Assembly: GCA_001899145.1 (NCBI GenBank)
Contig: MKVF01000030.1
Location: 1 to 64,000, forward strand
Direction of reading: 5' to 3'
Length of the DNA stretch: 64,000 nt
DNA from: Flavobacteriia bacterium 40-80
GTDB lineage: Bacteria; Bacteroidota; Bacteroidia; Flavobacteriales_D; Crocinitomicaceae
The notes under the pieces are model-generated. The model saw nothing but the letters and a program-made list of their open reading frames with translations, made no database searches and had not been told where the DNA came from. Of this stretch, positions 34,717-42,996 are shown piece after piece. The translations under genes were made by a program, and so were the position numbers. Numbering within the stretch: the first letter of the stretch is position 1; each line of letters opens with the position of its first letter.

Positions 34717-35625
34717 ATGAAATTTCTTTTCACCTTACTTTTCGTATGGATTTCTTTTTTGGGCAGGCCGCAGTTCAAAAGTAATCCCGTGATCGGAGGG
34801 CAGGGAGGACTTGTTTTTTCATTAGGGACGCATCAGCAAAAAATCGGGCTAACCGCATCTTTTTTTTACCAGGATTTTTTCTACCAGCTCAATGCCGGCA
34901 CACAGATTTCTTTTCACTTCAACTCTTACGGTGGCCGAAAAAAAATATGGGAAAACAGAACTTATATCGGAGGAGTTTTGTTAGCGGGAAAACGACAGCA
35001 GACAATTTCACCTGTTTTAGGAGGGTTACAGCACCAATCCTCTTTTAATTGGGGACTTGCGTATAATTATTTATGGTATTTTGATGAAGCGGGAACTTCA
35101 CAGCGTTCCGGGGCATTCGGGGCACACCTGAAACAATTTTTTATCGCGATGGAAAACGATGTCTTCGGCGGACAGGCACGTGACCGTTTTCGCACAGCGA
35201 TATTATATGCACATTACCGCACGGCTCTTTTCACTTATTTTACGGAATGTTATATCTGGACCGGAGAAACACGAGGAAGCACATGGATAAAGATACCGTC
35301 CGGGAATTTTCCTTACGGCTACAGAGAGCTCAGTGATCTTCCTTACGGGAAAACCTCACATGGAATATGGAGCTTCGGAGTACACGCTCATCTGCCATTT
35401 TATCAGATGGTGTCAGGGAAAATAGGAGTGGACAGTGAAGGGATCCGTAATCTGGTGCAAAATCGTTTCGGACATGATTTAATATTTCTTCCGGGAAAGA
35501 TCAAACGGAATACGCCTCATTATCCGATGCTTGGAAATGATGGCTGTCCTGCTTTTGATAAAAAGGAAAAGCGAAAAGACCGTTTTTTCTTTTCGCTTTC
35601 TCTGAATGATTATCTTTTTGACTGA
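34717..35625 (+). CDS. Secreted protein resembling polymorphic toxin type 23
   Basis: 302 residues with a signal peptide (MKFLFTLLFVWISFLG). From about 25 it matches what I recall of the polymorphic toxin type 23 (Ntox23) family of Bacteroidota: GGQGGLVFSLGTH, NAGTQISFHFNSYGGRKKIWENR, WGLAYNYLWYFDEAGTSQRSGAF, ENDVFGGQARDRFRTA, YIWTGETRGS, GYRELSDLPYGKTSHG and ending NRFGHDLIFLPGKIKRNTPHYP. No delivery domain and no obvious immunity gene next to it, so toxin activity is doubtful; it could be a housekeeping relative. A -7-like TAGTTTTG lies at 34704-34711. Confidence 0.6.
   Translation: MKFLFTLLFVWISFLGRPQFKSNPVIGGQGGLVFSLGTHQQKIGLTASFFYQDFFYQLNAGTQISFHFNSYGGRKKIWENRTYIGGVLLAGKRQQTISPVLGGLQHQSSFNWGLAYNYLWYFDEAGTSQRSGAFGAHLKQFFIAMENDVFGGQARDRFRTAILYAHYRTALFTYFTECYIWTGETRGSTWIKIPSGNFPYGYRELSDLPYGKTSHGIWSFGVHAHLPFYQMVSGKIGVDSEGIRNLVQNRFGHDLIFLPGKIKRNTPHYPMLGNDGCPAFDKKEKRKDRFFFSLSLNDYLFD
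35566..35600. terminator. Bidirectional terminator inside the 3' end of the toxin-like gene
   Basis: Stem GAAAAGCGAAAAG (35566-35578) / CTTTTCGCTTTC (35589-35600) with loop ACCGTTTTTT. It lies in the last codons of the + strand gene and 10 bases before the converging thioesterase gene's stop, and could stop transcripts from both sides. Confidence 0.5.
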
Positions 35626-36059
35626 GAAGCTATTGCTTTTTCTACCGGATAGGCATTGAAGGTTCCTTTTCCGGCCGCTATAATTTCTCCCTTCTGATTT
35701 CTGATCTTTCCTTCGAAATAGAGCAGCCGTCTTCCTCTGTTGATCATTTCCGCTTCTCCTGTTAATTCATCTCCGATCAAAGCAGGCTTCAGAAAGTTAG
35801 TGCTTAATTCTACCGTCGAGACGATCATATTGTCTTCACAGACAACACTTAAAGCTGCAACTCCGAGAGTAGCGTCCATTAAAGCTGCGATTGCTCCACC
35901 GTGAGCTGCAATCGGCTGCGCCAGAACTTCCTGCTCTACCTTCATTTTGTAAATGACTTTTCCAGGCTCCTGTAATTCAAAGGACATTCCTATTGTACGT
36001 CCGAAAATATTGTGTTGGTTATAAAATTTAATGACCGGATGATGATTAATTGGATGCAT
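35610..36059 (-). CDS. PaaI-type hotdog thioesterase
   Basis: 149 residues, hotdog fold: NIFGRTIGMSFELQ, then PIAAHGGAIAALMDATLGVAAL (the HGG core with catalytic Asp), VELSTNFLKPALIGDELTGEA and IIAAGKGTFNAYP. It is last in the operon menB-mscS-thioesterase, overlapping mscS by 14 bases. Linkage with menB suggests that it hydrolyses 1,4-dihydroxy-2-naphthoyl-CoA (MenI activity), which needs a hotdog enzyme in other bacteria; that is inference. Alternative: general phenylacetyl-CoA-type thioesterase. Confidence 0.88.
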   Translation of the reverse strand: MHPINHHPVIKFYNQHNIFGRTIGMSFELQEPGKVIYKMKVEQEVLAQPIAAHGGAIAALMDATLGVAALSVVCEDNMIVSTVELSTNFLKPALIGDELTGEAEMINRGRRLLYFEGKIRNQKGEIIAAGKGTFNAYPVEKAIASQSKR

Positions 36060-36957
36060 TTTCAGAAAGATTTGGATTGTTTTTTAGATTCACATCAATT
36101 GCGGTCTGAGGGAAATAAATACCTGCTCTATTGATCTCTTCATAAAGGCGTTTGTGCAGATCGGCAAGAACAGAGGAATTAACACTGGTATCACACCATG
36201 CTCTCAGGCGAAAAATCAAAGCCCCTTCCGTTAACGATTCTACAATTACGGAGGGTTTTTCAGGTGTTTGGTGAACTCTTGGATCTTCGTTCATTATTTT
36301 CAGGGCGATATCCGTGAATTTATCCACATTCTCACCGAAGTTCAGCTTTACGCGCGTTTCGATCCTTCTCGTTTTTAAACGTGTCAGATTGATGATGTTT
36401 TCATTGGATATTTTACTGTTCGGAATAATGATCTCTCTGTTGTCACCTGTAGTCAGGATTGTATTAAAGATCAGGATCTGGCGGACAACACCTGTTACGC
36501 CCTGTACCTGGATTTCTTCACCTACCCGGAATGGTTTTAACGAAAGGATCAGCACTCCGCCGGCAAGATTAGAAAGTGTTCCCTGCAGTGCCATACCAAC
36601 AGCAAGACCTGCTGCTCCGAGTACAGCAATGAAAGAGGTGGTCTGGATCCCCAGCTGGTTTACAGCAGTGATTATAACGAGTATTTTTATGGCGAGAGAT
36701 GCTCCGCTCGACAGAAATGAAATTAAGCCTGCGTCAGCCTCTCTTCGCTCCATGATGCGCTTTATTGCTTTTGAAGCGAATTTTGCAAGCCAGAAACCTA
36801 CAAACAGCACAATGCTGGCTACTAACAGATTTCCCCCGAATTTGACAAGCATTTTGAAAATTTCATCAAAATTCAAGCTCATTATTTCTTTTACAGGAGC
36901 AGAGTTTTGTATTGTTTCTTTGAATTCCTGTTTTGTGGAGTCTAATAAATCAGGCAT
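36046..36957 (-). CDS. MscS-family mechanosensitive channel
   Basis: 303 residues with three N-terminal membrane helices, the pore helix rich in Gly/Ala (LGAAGLAVGMALQGTLSNLAGGV), then the beta domain (FRVGEEIQVQGVTGVVRQILIFNTIL, IIIPNSKI) and the C-terminal alpha/beta domain. Length matches E. coli MscS (286 residues). Opens on membrane tension to release solutes during osmotic downshock. Middle gene of the menB operon. Confidence 0.93.
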   Translation of the reverse strand: MPDLLDSTKQEFKETIQNSAPVKEIMSLNFDEIFKMLVKFGGNLLVASIVLFVGFWLAKFASKAIKRIMERREADAGLISFLSSGASLAIKILVIITAVNQLGIQTTSFIAVLGAAGLAVGMALQGTLSNLAGGVLILSLKPFRVGEEIQVQGVTGVVRQILIFNTILTTGDNREIIIPNSKISNENIINLTRLKTRRIETRVKLNFGENVDKFTDIALKIMNEDPRVHQTPEKPSVIVESLTEGALIFRLRAWCDTSVNSSVLADLHKRLYEEINRAGIYFPQTAIDVNLKNNPNLSENASN

Positions 36958-36975
36958 AATTTATTGTATTTAAGG

Positions 36976-37818
36976 TTATGGAAATTTGGGGAATTTACTG
37001 AAATCTCTTTTTCTTTTTTCCAGGAAAGCGTTTCTTCCTTCAACAGCTTCCTCAGTCATATAGATTAGCCGGGTTGCTTCTCCCGCATATACTTGCTGAC
37101 CCACCAGACCGTCATCGATAAGATTGAAGGCAAATTTAGCCATTTTAACTGCTATAGGGCTTTTGGTCAGGATTTCCTGTGCCCATTCATAAGCTGTCTG
37201 TTCCAGTTCATCGTGAGGTACAACAGCATTGACCATTCCCATTTCAAACGCTTTCTGCGCCGTATAAGATTTTCCCAGAAAGAAAATCTCTCTCGCTCTT
37301 TTTTGTCCCACCTGTCTTGCAAGGTAAGCCGATCCGAATCCACCATCCACACTTGCCACATCTACATCTGTCTGCTTAAAAACAGCGTGTTCTCTGCTTG
37401 CAAGTGTCAGGTCACACACTACGTGCAGGCTGTGTCCGCCTCCTACAGCCCAACCCGGAACAACAGCGATCACAACTTTATTCATGAAACGGATCTGGCG
37501 CTGAACATCCAGAATATTAAAGCGGTTGACCCCGTCTTCTCCTTTGTATCCGGTAGTTGAACGTACCCGTTGATCTCCGCCGGAACAGAATGCCCAGCCG
37601 CCGTCTTTTGGTGACGGTCCTTCGCCACTGATTAGCACAACTCCGATTTCCTGTGATTCGTGTGCAATAATCAGAGCGTCTAATAATTCGGAAACTGTTT
37701 TCGGGCGGAAAGCATTTCGTACTTCCGGACGATTGAATGCGATTCTCGCAACGCCGTCAGATTGTTTAAAGGTGATGTCCTGATATTCTTTTATTGTTTT
37801 CCAGATGATGTTGCTCAT
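36976..37818 (-). CDS. menB: 1,4-dihydroxy-2-naphthoyl-CoA synthase
   Basis: About 280 residues of the crotonase fold specific to MenB: AFNRPEVRNAFRPKTV, WAFCSGGDQRVR, VVIAVVPGWAVGGGHSLHVVCDLTLASREHA, SVDGGFGSAYLARQVGQKRAREIFFLG and the C-terminal EGRNAFLEKRKRDF. Closes the second ring in menaquinone synthesis from o-succinylbenzoyl-CoA. Start set at ATG 37818; the promoter -7 box at 37837-37844 rules out ATG 37839. First gene of an operon with mscS and a thioesterase. Confidence 0.95.
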   Translation of the reverse strand: MSNIIWKTIKEYQDITFKQSDGVARIAFNRPEVRNAFRPKTVSELLDALIIAHESQEIGVVLISGEGPSPKDGGWAFCSGGDQRVRSTTGYKGEDGVNRFNILDVQRQIRFMNKVVIAVVPGWAVGGGHSLHVVCDLTLASREHAVFKQTDVDVASVDGGFGSAYLARQVGQKRAREIFFLGKSYTAQKAFEMGMVNAVVPHDELEQTAYEWAQEILTKSPIAVKMAKFAFNLIDDGLVGQQVYAGEATRLIYMTEEAVEGRNAFLEKRKRDFSKFPKFP

Positions 37819-37836
37819 GTTTCCTGATTTGTAGTA

Positions 37837-37868
37837 CAAAAATAATACTCCTTTCCTTTGTTCGGCAA
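37837..37868 (-). promoter_or_regulatory. Promoter of menB operon
   Basis: Minus strand TTG at 37866-37868, 21-base spacer, TATTTTTG at 37837-37844. Transcription start about 37830, 12 bases before the ATG. Confidence 0.7.
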
Positions 37869-37875
37869 ATATGTG

Positions 37876-39990
37876 TTAATGTTTCAGCCTGATCAGCACC
37901 TTATCCGCAATCAGATAATAGTGCAGCTCTGTAGGAGTCTGAAGCAGAATTGTTTTTTCATCGATCTTACGGATCTGCTGATAATGGTCTTCTGAAATTA
38001 ATTTTCCGTCCAGTGTATAAAGGAATAATCTTGCTCCGTCAGCTGCAATCCAGAAATTGTTTTCAAAACGGCGTACCTCGCTGTATTTATTAGGGATGAT
38101 CCATTCCTGTTTCTGATTGATCACACCTTGTTGTACCAGCAGCTCTGCCACCGCATATCCGTTGCTGAAGCTTTCCGCATAGTCATAGACAGGCTGAATG
38201 GTTACCACATTTTTTGGTGTTATAAATCCCCATTGTTTTCCTTTTGTGAAAGCGATACCGGATGAATTAACAGCACCTAAATTCATATATGTTAATGGTA
38301 TAATCACTTTTCCATTCAGGTCGATAGCTCCGAATTTTTCTTTGAGCTTTACTTTTGCGATTCCGTCCGTAAATTGTGCCAGCTTTATATAGTTGGGATA
38401 AACCTCATATTTCATGTCGATGACGATCTTCCCGGATGCATCGATATAACCAAATTTGTCGTCCAGAGCAATGATGGCTTTTCCCTGAGACAAACGGCCT
38501 ATTTCGTCATAGGTTAGCGGTAAAACGGTATCACATGCTTTATTCACCAGACCGTAATATTCACCGTTGGAAACGATAAACAGGGAATCGTTAAAAAATT
38601 GTACTTCCTCAAAAACGGGTTTCAACAGGAACCGGCCTTCTTTATTGATAAATGTCTGCTTATCTCCGATGTGTACTTCCGCTTTACCGTCTTCAAAAGG
38701 GAACGCTTCGTCAAAACCATCTTTGAAAACCTGTGTCCCGTATTTGTCGAAATAGTAATATTTTCCTTCGTACTGCGCATAAATCAGCTCATCTGAAAAC
38801 TGGCCGATGTCTGTATAAATGGTGTCAAAAACAAGTCGTCCGGTGCGGTCGATAATGCCAAACTTATTGTTGAATTCTACAATTGCTCTTCCGTTTTCAA
38901 AATCATATACACCGGAGTAAACAATCGGAATAACAATGTTGTTACGTTTGTCAACAAAGCCGAACTTACCACGGAGAGAAGCGATTGCAAGGCCTTCTTT
39001 GAAGAAATTCAGGGATTCGTATTTGGCCGGATAAATTACTTTTCCTTCCATGTTCATCCAGCCCATTTTTCCGTTCTGACGAAACGGATAGAGCTGCATT
39101 ACTGCCAGGCGTTTATCTTCTTTGACTTCTTCCAGGAACGGGCATTCCGGATAGCGTTTTATGAATTCATCAAAACGCTTTTCCGAATAGTCATACATAA
39201 ACATCTGATATACCTTACGCCATGCGCTTTCGACATTTCTGTTAGATGGAAATTTTTTAGTGAAATCATAAAAAGAAGCGATTGAATTATCGGTGGTATA
39301 AAGGTCGTAAATCTTGTCCTGGGCTTCTTCTGTATATGGATTATCCGGATAGTTTGCCAGAAATGCGACATAAGAGCTGATATCTTTCGCCAGCGTCTGC
39401 TCTTCGTATTGTAAGCGATAGTAGTTTGCTTTGGCCTGATAAGCTAATTCCGATTCAGGATATTTCTCAAAGAAATAACGATAGGCATGGCTTGTTCCTT
39501 TTGATCCGGCATCTGCATAAGCAATCGAATCTCTCTTAGTGATTGCGTTGTCATATTCATCCGCCCAGGGGTAAAGCACGATAAAACGCTGGTAGGTGAT
39601 TTCCGTATTTTCTTTAGACACAACATCCCGGTAATAACCGGATGCTAGGAGCAGCTTTAAGGAGTCAATGGACTCTCTTGTAAAATTGTAGATCTTATAT
39701 TTACTTCTTTTTTTATCCGGTAGCTGATAATAAAGCTGATCAGACTGAACAATGGCATTGTACGCTTTGTCAAAATCATGAAAAGGATTGTCCGAACGGC
39801 TGTAAATAATCGCTAGACCGTAATTTGCAATGGCCTGCTCTTTTTTTAAACCTTTTTCAAAATTGAGCTTCGCGTCAAAGTAATTATAAATTTTTAACGA
39901 TTCAAATCCTTTATCAATAGGTCTTGCAAAAGATGCTATTGATATGCTTAAAAATAATATATTGACTATCAATGATTTAATTATTCTCAT
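37876..39990 (-). CDS. Secreted protein with TPR-like and WG repeats
   Basis: 704 residues. N-terminal signal (MRIIKSLIVNILFLSISIASFA), an alpha-helical TPR-like region (about 25-290; YPESELAYQAKANYYRL, YPDNPYTEEAQDKIYDLY), then about a dozen WG repeats (about 300-660) of the form GKxGxxDxxGxxVIxxxY, e.g. GKMGWMNMEGKVIYP, GKFGFVDKRNNIVIP, DKFGYIDASGKIVID. WG repeat proteins are common cell-surface or periplasmic proteins in Bacteroidota; the repeats form a beta-propeller-like or solenoid fold of unknown role. It stands alone, with the L31 terminator behind it. Confidence 0.85.
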   Translation of the reverse strand: MRIIKSLIVNILFLSISIASFARPIDKGFESLKIYNYFDAKLNFEKGLKKEQAIANYGLAIIYSRSDNPFHDFDKAYNAIVQSDQLYYQLPDKKRSKYKIYNFTRESIDSLKLLLASGYYRDVVSKENTEITYQRFIVLYPWADEYDNAITKRDSIAYADAGSKGTSHAYRYFFEKYPESELAYQAKANYYRLQYEEQTLAKDISSYVAFLANYPDNPYTEEAQDKIYDLYTTDNSIASFYDFTKKFPSNRNVESAWRKVYQMFMYDYSEKRFDEFIKRYPECPFLEEVKEDKRLAVMQLYPFRQNGKMGWMNMEGKVIYPAKYESLNFFKEGLAIASLRGKFGFVDKRNNIVIPIVYSGVYDFENGRAIVEFNNKFGIIDRTGRLVFDTIYTDIGQFSDELIYAQYEGKYYYFDKYGTQVFKDGFDEAFPFEDGKAEVHIGDKQTFINKEGRFLLKPVFEEVQFFNDSLFIVSNGEYYGLVNKACDTVLPLTYDEIGRLSQGKAIIALDDKFGYIDASGKIVIDMKYEVYPNYIKLAQFTDGIAKVKLKEKFGAIDLNGKVIIPLTYMNLGAVNSSGIAFTKGKQWGFITPKNVVTIQPVYDYAESFSNGYAVAELLVQQGVINQKQEWIIPNKYSEVRRFENNFWIAADGARLFLYTLDGKLISEDHYQQIRKIDEKTILLQTPTELHYYLIADKVLIRLKH

Positions 39991-40020
39991 TTTCTCAATG
40001 TATTAATATTAAAAGAGAAA

Positions 40021-40046
40021 AGCTCCCCCGTAAAAACGAAGGAGCC
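40021..40046 (-). terminator. Terminator of rpmE2
   Basis: Minus strand stem GGCTCC... / ...GGAGC around 40021-40046 followed by TTTTCTCTTTT; 21 bases after the L31 stop. Confidence 0.75.
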
Positions 40047-40066
40047 CTCATAAATAGTATATCAAA

Positions 40067-40321
40067 TTACTTTTTGTGTCTTCCGTAACGAGAGTTGAAC
40101 TTGTCAATTCTACCAGCAGTGTCGACAAATTTCACCACTCCTGTGAAGAATGGGTGTGATTTGTGAGAGATATCCAGTTTTACTAACGGATACTCATTAC
40201 CGTCTTCCCAAACTACAGTTTCTTTAGAAGCAGCTGAAGAATGACACAGGAATGAATATTCATTCGTCATGTCCTTAAATACTACTAATCTGTAATCTTC
40301 CGGGTGTATTCCTTTTTTCAT
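40067..40321 (-). CDS. rpmE2: 50S ribosomal protein L31 type B
   Basis: 84 residues, MKKGIHPEDYRLVVFKD, with FLCHSSA, VKLDISHKSHPFFTG and the C-terminal RIDKFNSRYGRHKK. This is the type B (zinc-independent) L31: the CxxC pair of type A is absent. Preceded by a promoter at 40369-40399. Confidence 0.97.
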   Translation of the reverse strand: MKKGIHPEDYRLVVFKDMTNEYSFLCHSSAASKETVVWEDGNEYPLVKLDISHKSHPFFTGVVKFVDTAGRIDKFNSRYGRHKK

Positions 40322-40368
40322 TGTATCTTAAATTATCTTAAACTTCAATCATTTCCCCAATCGGACTG

Positions 40369-40399
40369 CAAATTTAATCAAAGAAATTCAATTTCCAAT
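40369..40399 (-). promoter_or_regulatory. Promoter of rpmE2
   Basis: Minus strand TTG at 40397-40399, 20-base spacer, TAAATTTG at 40369-40376. This leaves a leader of about 40 bases before the ATG at 40321. Confidence 0.65.
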
Positions 40400-40434
40400 A
40401 ATTCTGCTGAAATTTATTTTAACCTCCTGTAATT

Positions 40435-41229
40435 TCACCTGAACAGCTCCATATAAATGACAAGGATCGCCAGAATCAGGATCAGGTATCCGAAAGATTT
40501 CCGGAGCAGGGTATTACTGATCTTATCTTTGAAAATTCCTGAAAAAAGCACCCCTGCAATAGCAAAACCTACATACGTCAGCAGGAAATTCCAGTCAATG
40601 ATCAGTGAATCGTTGAAATCGCCTATGAAACCAAAGGTCGCGTTGATGGCAATCACCAATAAAGACGTGGAAATAGCATTTTTCATAGGTATTTTTGCTA
40701 AAAATACCATAGCAGGAATAATCAGGAATCCTCCGCCAGCGCCTACAAAACCTGTGATGAGCCCTACAATAATTCCCTGGATGAAAATCAGCGGATAATT
40801 AAAATCATCCGGTACCTCATTTCCGGGATCCCGTCTTCCTCGGATGGATGTTATGCTGGTCAACAGCATTACGATGGAGAAGAACAGCATGATTCCGGTA
40901 GATTTGCTCAGCACGAAATAATCGTTCACAATTAAGACATCGGGCAGTAACGGAATTACATATTTCCGCATGGCATACGTAACCAGAAAAGCGGGAAAAG
41001 CAAAAATGAGCGCTTGTTTGTATAATATGGTTTTCTTTAGCGCATTATCGACGGACGCGATCAGAGAAGATACCCCTACAAGGAAAAGCGAATAGGAAGT
41101 AGCTTCATGCGGGTTAATTTTCAAGACGTAAACCAGTACCGGTACGGTCAGTATTGATCCTCCGCCGCCTAATAAATTAATAATGATTCCGATAATAAAG
41201 GCAAGAATATAACCTATAATGATTTCCAT
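40435..41229 (-). CDS. TauE/SafE-family anion permease
   Basis: 264 residues, seven or eight membrane helices with the two-fold repeat typical of TauE/SafE: INLLGGGGSILTVPVLVYVLKINPHEATSYSL in the first half and LITGFVGAGGGFLIIPAMVFLAKIPMKNAISTSLLVI in the second. Transports sulfite, sulfoacetate or related anions. Start at ATG 41229 (MEIIIGYILAF): a -7 box TACGTTTG at 41249-41256 (minus) lies between it and the longer start at 41271. Function is by family. Confidence 0.9.
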   Translation of the reverse strand: MEIIIGYILAFIIGIIINLLGGGGSILTVPVLVYVLKINPHEATSYSLFLVGVSSLIASVDNALKKTILYKQALIFAFPAFLVTYAMRKYVIPLLPDVLIVNDYFVLSKSTGIMLFFSIVMLLTSITSIRGRRDPGNEVPDDFNYPLIFIQGIIVGLITGFVGAGGGFLIIPAMVFLAKIPMKNAISTSLLVIAINATFGFIGDFNDSLIIDWNFLLTYVGFAIAGVLFSGIFKDKISNTLLRKSFGYLILILAILVIYMELFR

Positions 41230-41248
41230 TAGATTTTCCCTTTTCCCA

Positions 41249-41256
41249 CAAACGTA
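41249..41256 (-). promoter_or_regulatory. -7 box upstream of TauE-family gene
   Basis: Minus strand TACGTTTG fits TAnnTTTG; no good -33 TTG at the expected distance. It supports the shorter start at 41229. Confidence 0.45.
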
Positions 41257-41320
41257 AGGTTTATTTTTCAAATACTATATATACGTCAAGCTGCGTATCG
41301 CCTTGACTGTTTCAACGCTG

Positions 41321-41447
41321 TAACTTTGTAACATAAACAAGAAAAATACTTATTACAATAGATCTGCTACTCAGAATTCTTGTATGTAACACACCTGCGG
41401 GTTGTTCACTGAGAAAGCCGGCCATAAATGCCGGCTTTTAATTTTTC
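41321..41447 (+). ncRNA. Candidate small RNA between TauE and GlcD genes
   Basis: A + strand promoter-like TAACTTTG (41321-41328) with TTG at 41303-41305 (spacer 15, short) faces, about 105 bases on, a strong rho-independent terminator: stem AAAGCCGGC (41414-41422) / GCCGGCTTT (41430-41438) and T-rich tail. No reading frame or shadow gene covers it. The neighbouring genes point the other way, so the terminator has no other user on the + strand. An imperfect dyad GTCAAG/CTTGAC lies just upstream (41285-41307). Confidence 0.45.
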
Positions 41448-41482
41448 ACATAAGCTATTTTTGTCTGTGAAGCCTGGATTTG

Positions 41483-42892
41483 TTAATGATCAGGGAACAT
41501 TTTTCCCGGGTTAAGTATCTTTTTCGGATCAAATAATTGTTTGATCTGCTTTTGCAACGAAATTCCCGTTTCTGAAAAGACAATGTCCATATAGCTTTTC
41601 TGAACATAGCCGATTCCATGCTCGCCACTGATCGTACCGCCTAATTCACGAGTATAAATGAATAATTTCCGGATGGCTTCGGGAAGAATGTTCTTCCAGG
41701 CATCATCCGGCATTGCTCTTTTCAGGATATTGATGTGTAAATTCCCGTCTCCGGCGTGTCCGTAGCAAATGGATTCAAATCCGTATTCGCTCCCCAGGTC
41801 TTTGACTTTTTTCATCAGTTCCGGAAGCCTTCCTCTTGGAACTACCGTATCTTCTTCTTTATAAGTAGAGCTATGCTTGGCGGCTTCTCCCATCACACGG
41901 CGGACTTTCCAGAGCGCTTCTTTGCTGGTGTCATTATCCGCAAAAAGAATTTCTCCGGGATTGAATTGTTCCATAACGTTTACAATACCTTCCATTTCCC
42001 GCATGAGCTGTTCTTCGTCATTACCATCTACTTCAATTAATAATGCCGCCGCCAGATCACCGGTAATTTGGATCGGGTAAACACCCAGGTAATTTTGTGC
42101 AATGACCAGCGCATCTTTTTCCATAAATTCCAGTGCTGACGGCGTGTAACCGGCAAGAAAAACTTTGTTTACTGCTCTGCATGCTTCCTCCGTAGAATGA
42201 AAGGGTACGAAAATTAACAGGTTCCGGGTTGGAGGAGGAAGCAGCTTTAATACGATTTTGGTCACAATGGCGAGTGTCCCTTCTGATCCGACGATCAGCT
42301 GAGTCAGATTGTACCCGGTCGAATTTTTTAAAGTATTTGCTCCTGTCCAGAGAATTTCACCGTTTGGCAAAACAATTTCCAGATTAAGCACATAGTCTTT
42401 GACAACACCGTATTTTACAGCACGTGCGCCGCCGGAATTTTCAGCAACATTCCCGCCAATAAAGCAGCTTCCTTTACTGGAAGGATCTACCGGATAGAAC
42501 AAACCTTCTTTTCGCACCGCCTGCATCAGCTCTTCGGTAATAATACCGGGTTCGGTAGTTACCTGAAAGTTTTCAGCATCAATATGGATAATTTTGTTCA
42601 TCCGCTTCATATCAAGTACAATTCCACCTGAAACAGGCAATGCTCCGCCGCTTAATCCTGTTCCCGCACCTCTGGGTGTTACTGCCATATTCTGCTCATA
42701 ACAGAATTTCATGATCTTACTGATTTCTTCTGTTGAAACCGGCTGGAGCACAACATGGGGTCTGAAAACGAAATCTTCCGTTTCATCTGATGCGCAGCGA
42801 AGTAAATTTTCTTCGTCTGTAAGGATTCTGTCAGCAGAAAGCATTTTTTGAAATTGTTCAATGTGCTCTGATGTGACCGCTGTATAATTCAT
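41483..42892 (-). CDS. FAD-linked oxidase, GlcD type
   Basis: 469 residues. FAD-binding type 4 (PCMH) domain: QPVSTEEISKIMKFCYEQN, TPRGAGTGLSGGALPVSGGIVLD, KGSCFIGGNVAENSGGARAVKYGV, LIVGSEGTLAIVTKIVLKLLP, then the FAD-oxidase C-terminal domain with YGHAGDGNLHINIL and GTISGEHGIGYVQKSYM. Members oxidise glycolate, D-lactate or similar 2-hydroxy acids. No GlcE/GlcF partners are next to it. Start at ATG 42892 because the preceding 60 codons of the open frame are not like the family and overlap the divergent promoter. Confidence 0.9.
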   Translation of the reverse strand: MNYTAVTSEHIEQFQKMLSADRILTDEENLLRCASDETEDFVFRPHVVLQPVSTEEISKIMKFCYEQNMAVTPRGAGTGLSGGALPVSGGIVLDMKRMNKIIHIDAENFQVTTEPGIITEELMQAVRKEGLFYPVDPSSKGSCFIGGNVAENSGGARAVKYGVVKDYVLNLEIVLPNGEILWTGANTLKNSTGYNLTQLIVGSEGTLAIVTKIVLKLLPPPTRNLLIFVPFHSTEEACRAVNKVFLAGYTPSALEFMEKDALVIAQNYLGVYPIQITGDLAAALLIEVDGNDEEQLMREMEGIVNVMEQFNPGEILFADNDTSKEALWKVRRVMGEAAKHSSTYKEEDTVVPRGRLPELMKKVKDLGSEYGFESICYGHAGDGNLHINILKRAMPDDAWKNILPEAIRKLFIYTRELGGTISGEHGIGYVQKSYMDIVFSETGISLQKQIKQLFDPKKILNPGKMFPDH

Positions 42893-42963
42893 ATAATATT
42901 TAAATGGCAGTGAAAATTTAGTGATAGTTTTTGAACTGGAAACTTTCTGACAAAAAACTCTTT

Positions 42964-42992
42964 TTGCTATTATGGATAATTCTATACATTTG
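42964..42992 (+). promoter_or_regulatory. Promoter of the paired membrane-protein operon
   Basis: TTG at 42964-42966, 18-base spacer, TACATTTG at 42985-42992, 5 bases before ATG 42997. The transcript would be almost leaderless. Confidence 0.65.
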
Positions 42993-42996
42993 CGGC

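Noticed and set aside
36314-36973. Plus-strand open frame of 219 codons opposite mscS
   Set aside because: Antisense shadow; composition (Ser/Ile/Arg rich) is typical of a mirror frame, and mscS motifs are intact on the other strand.
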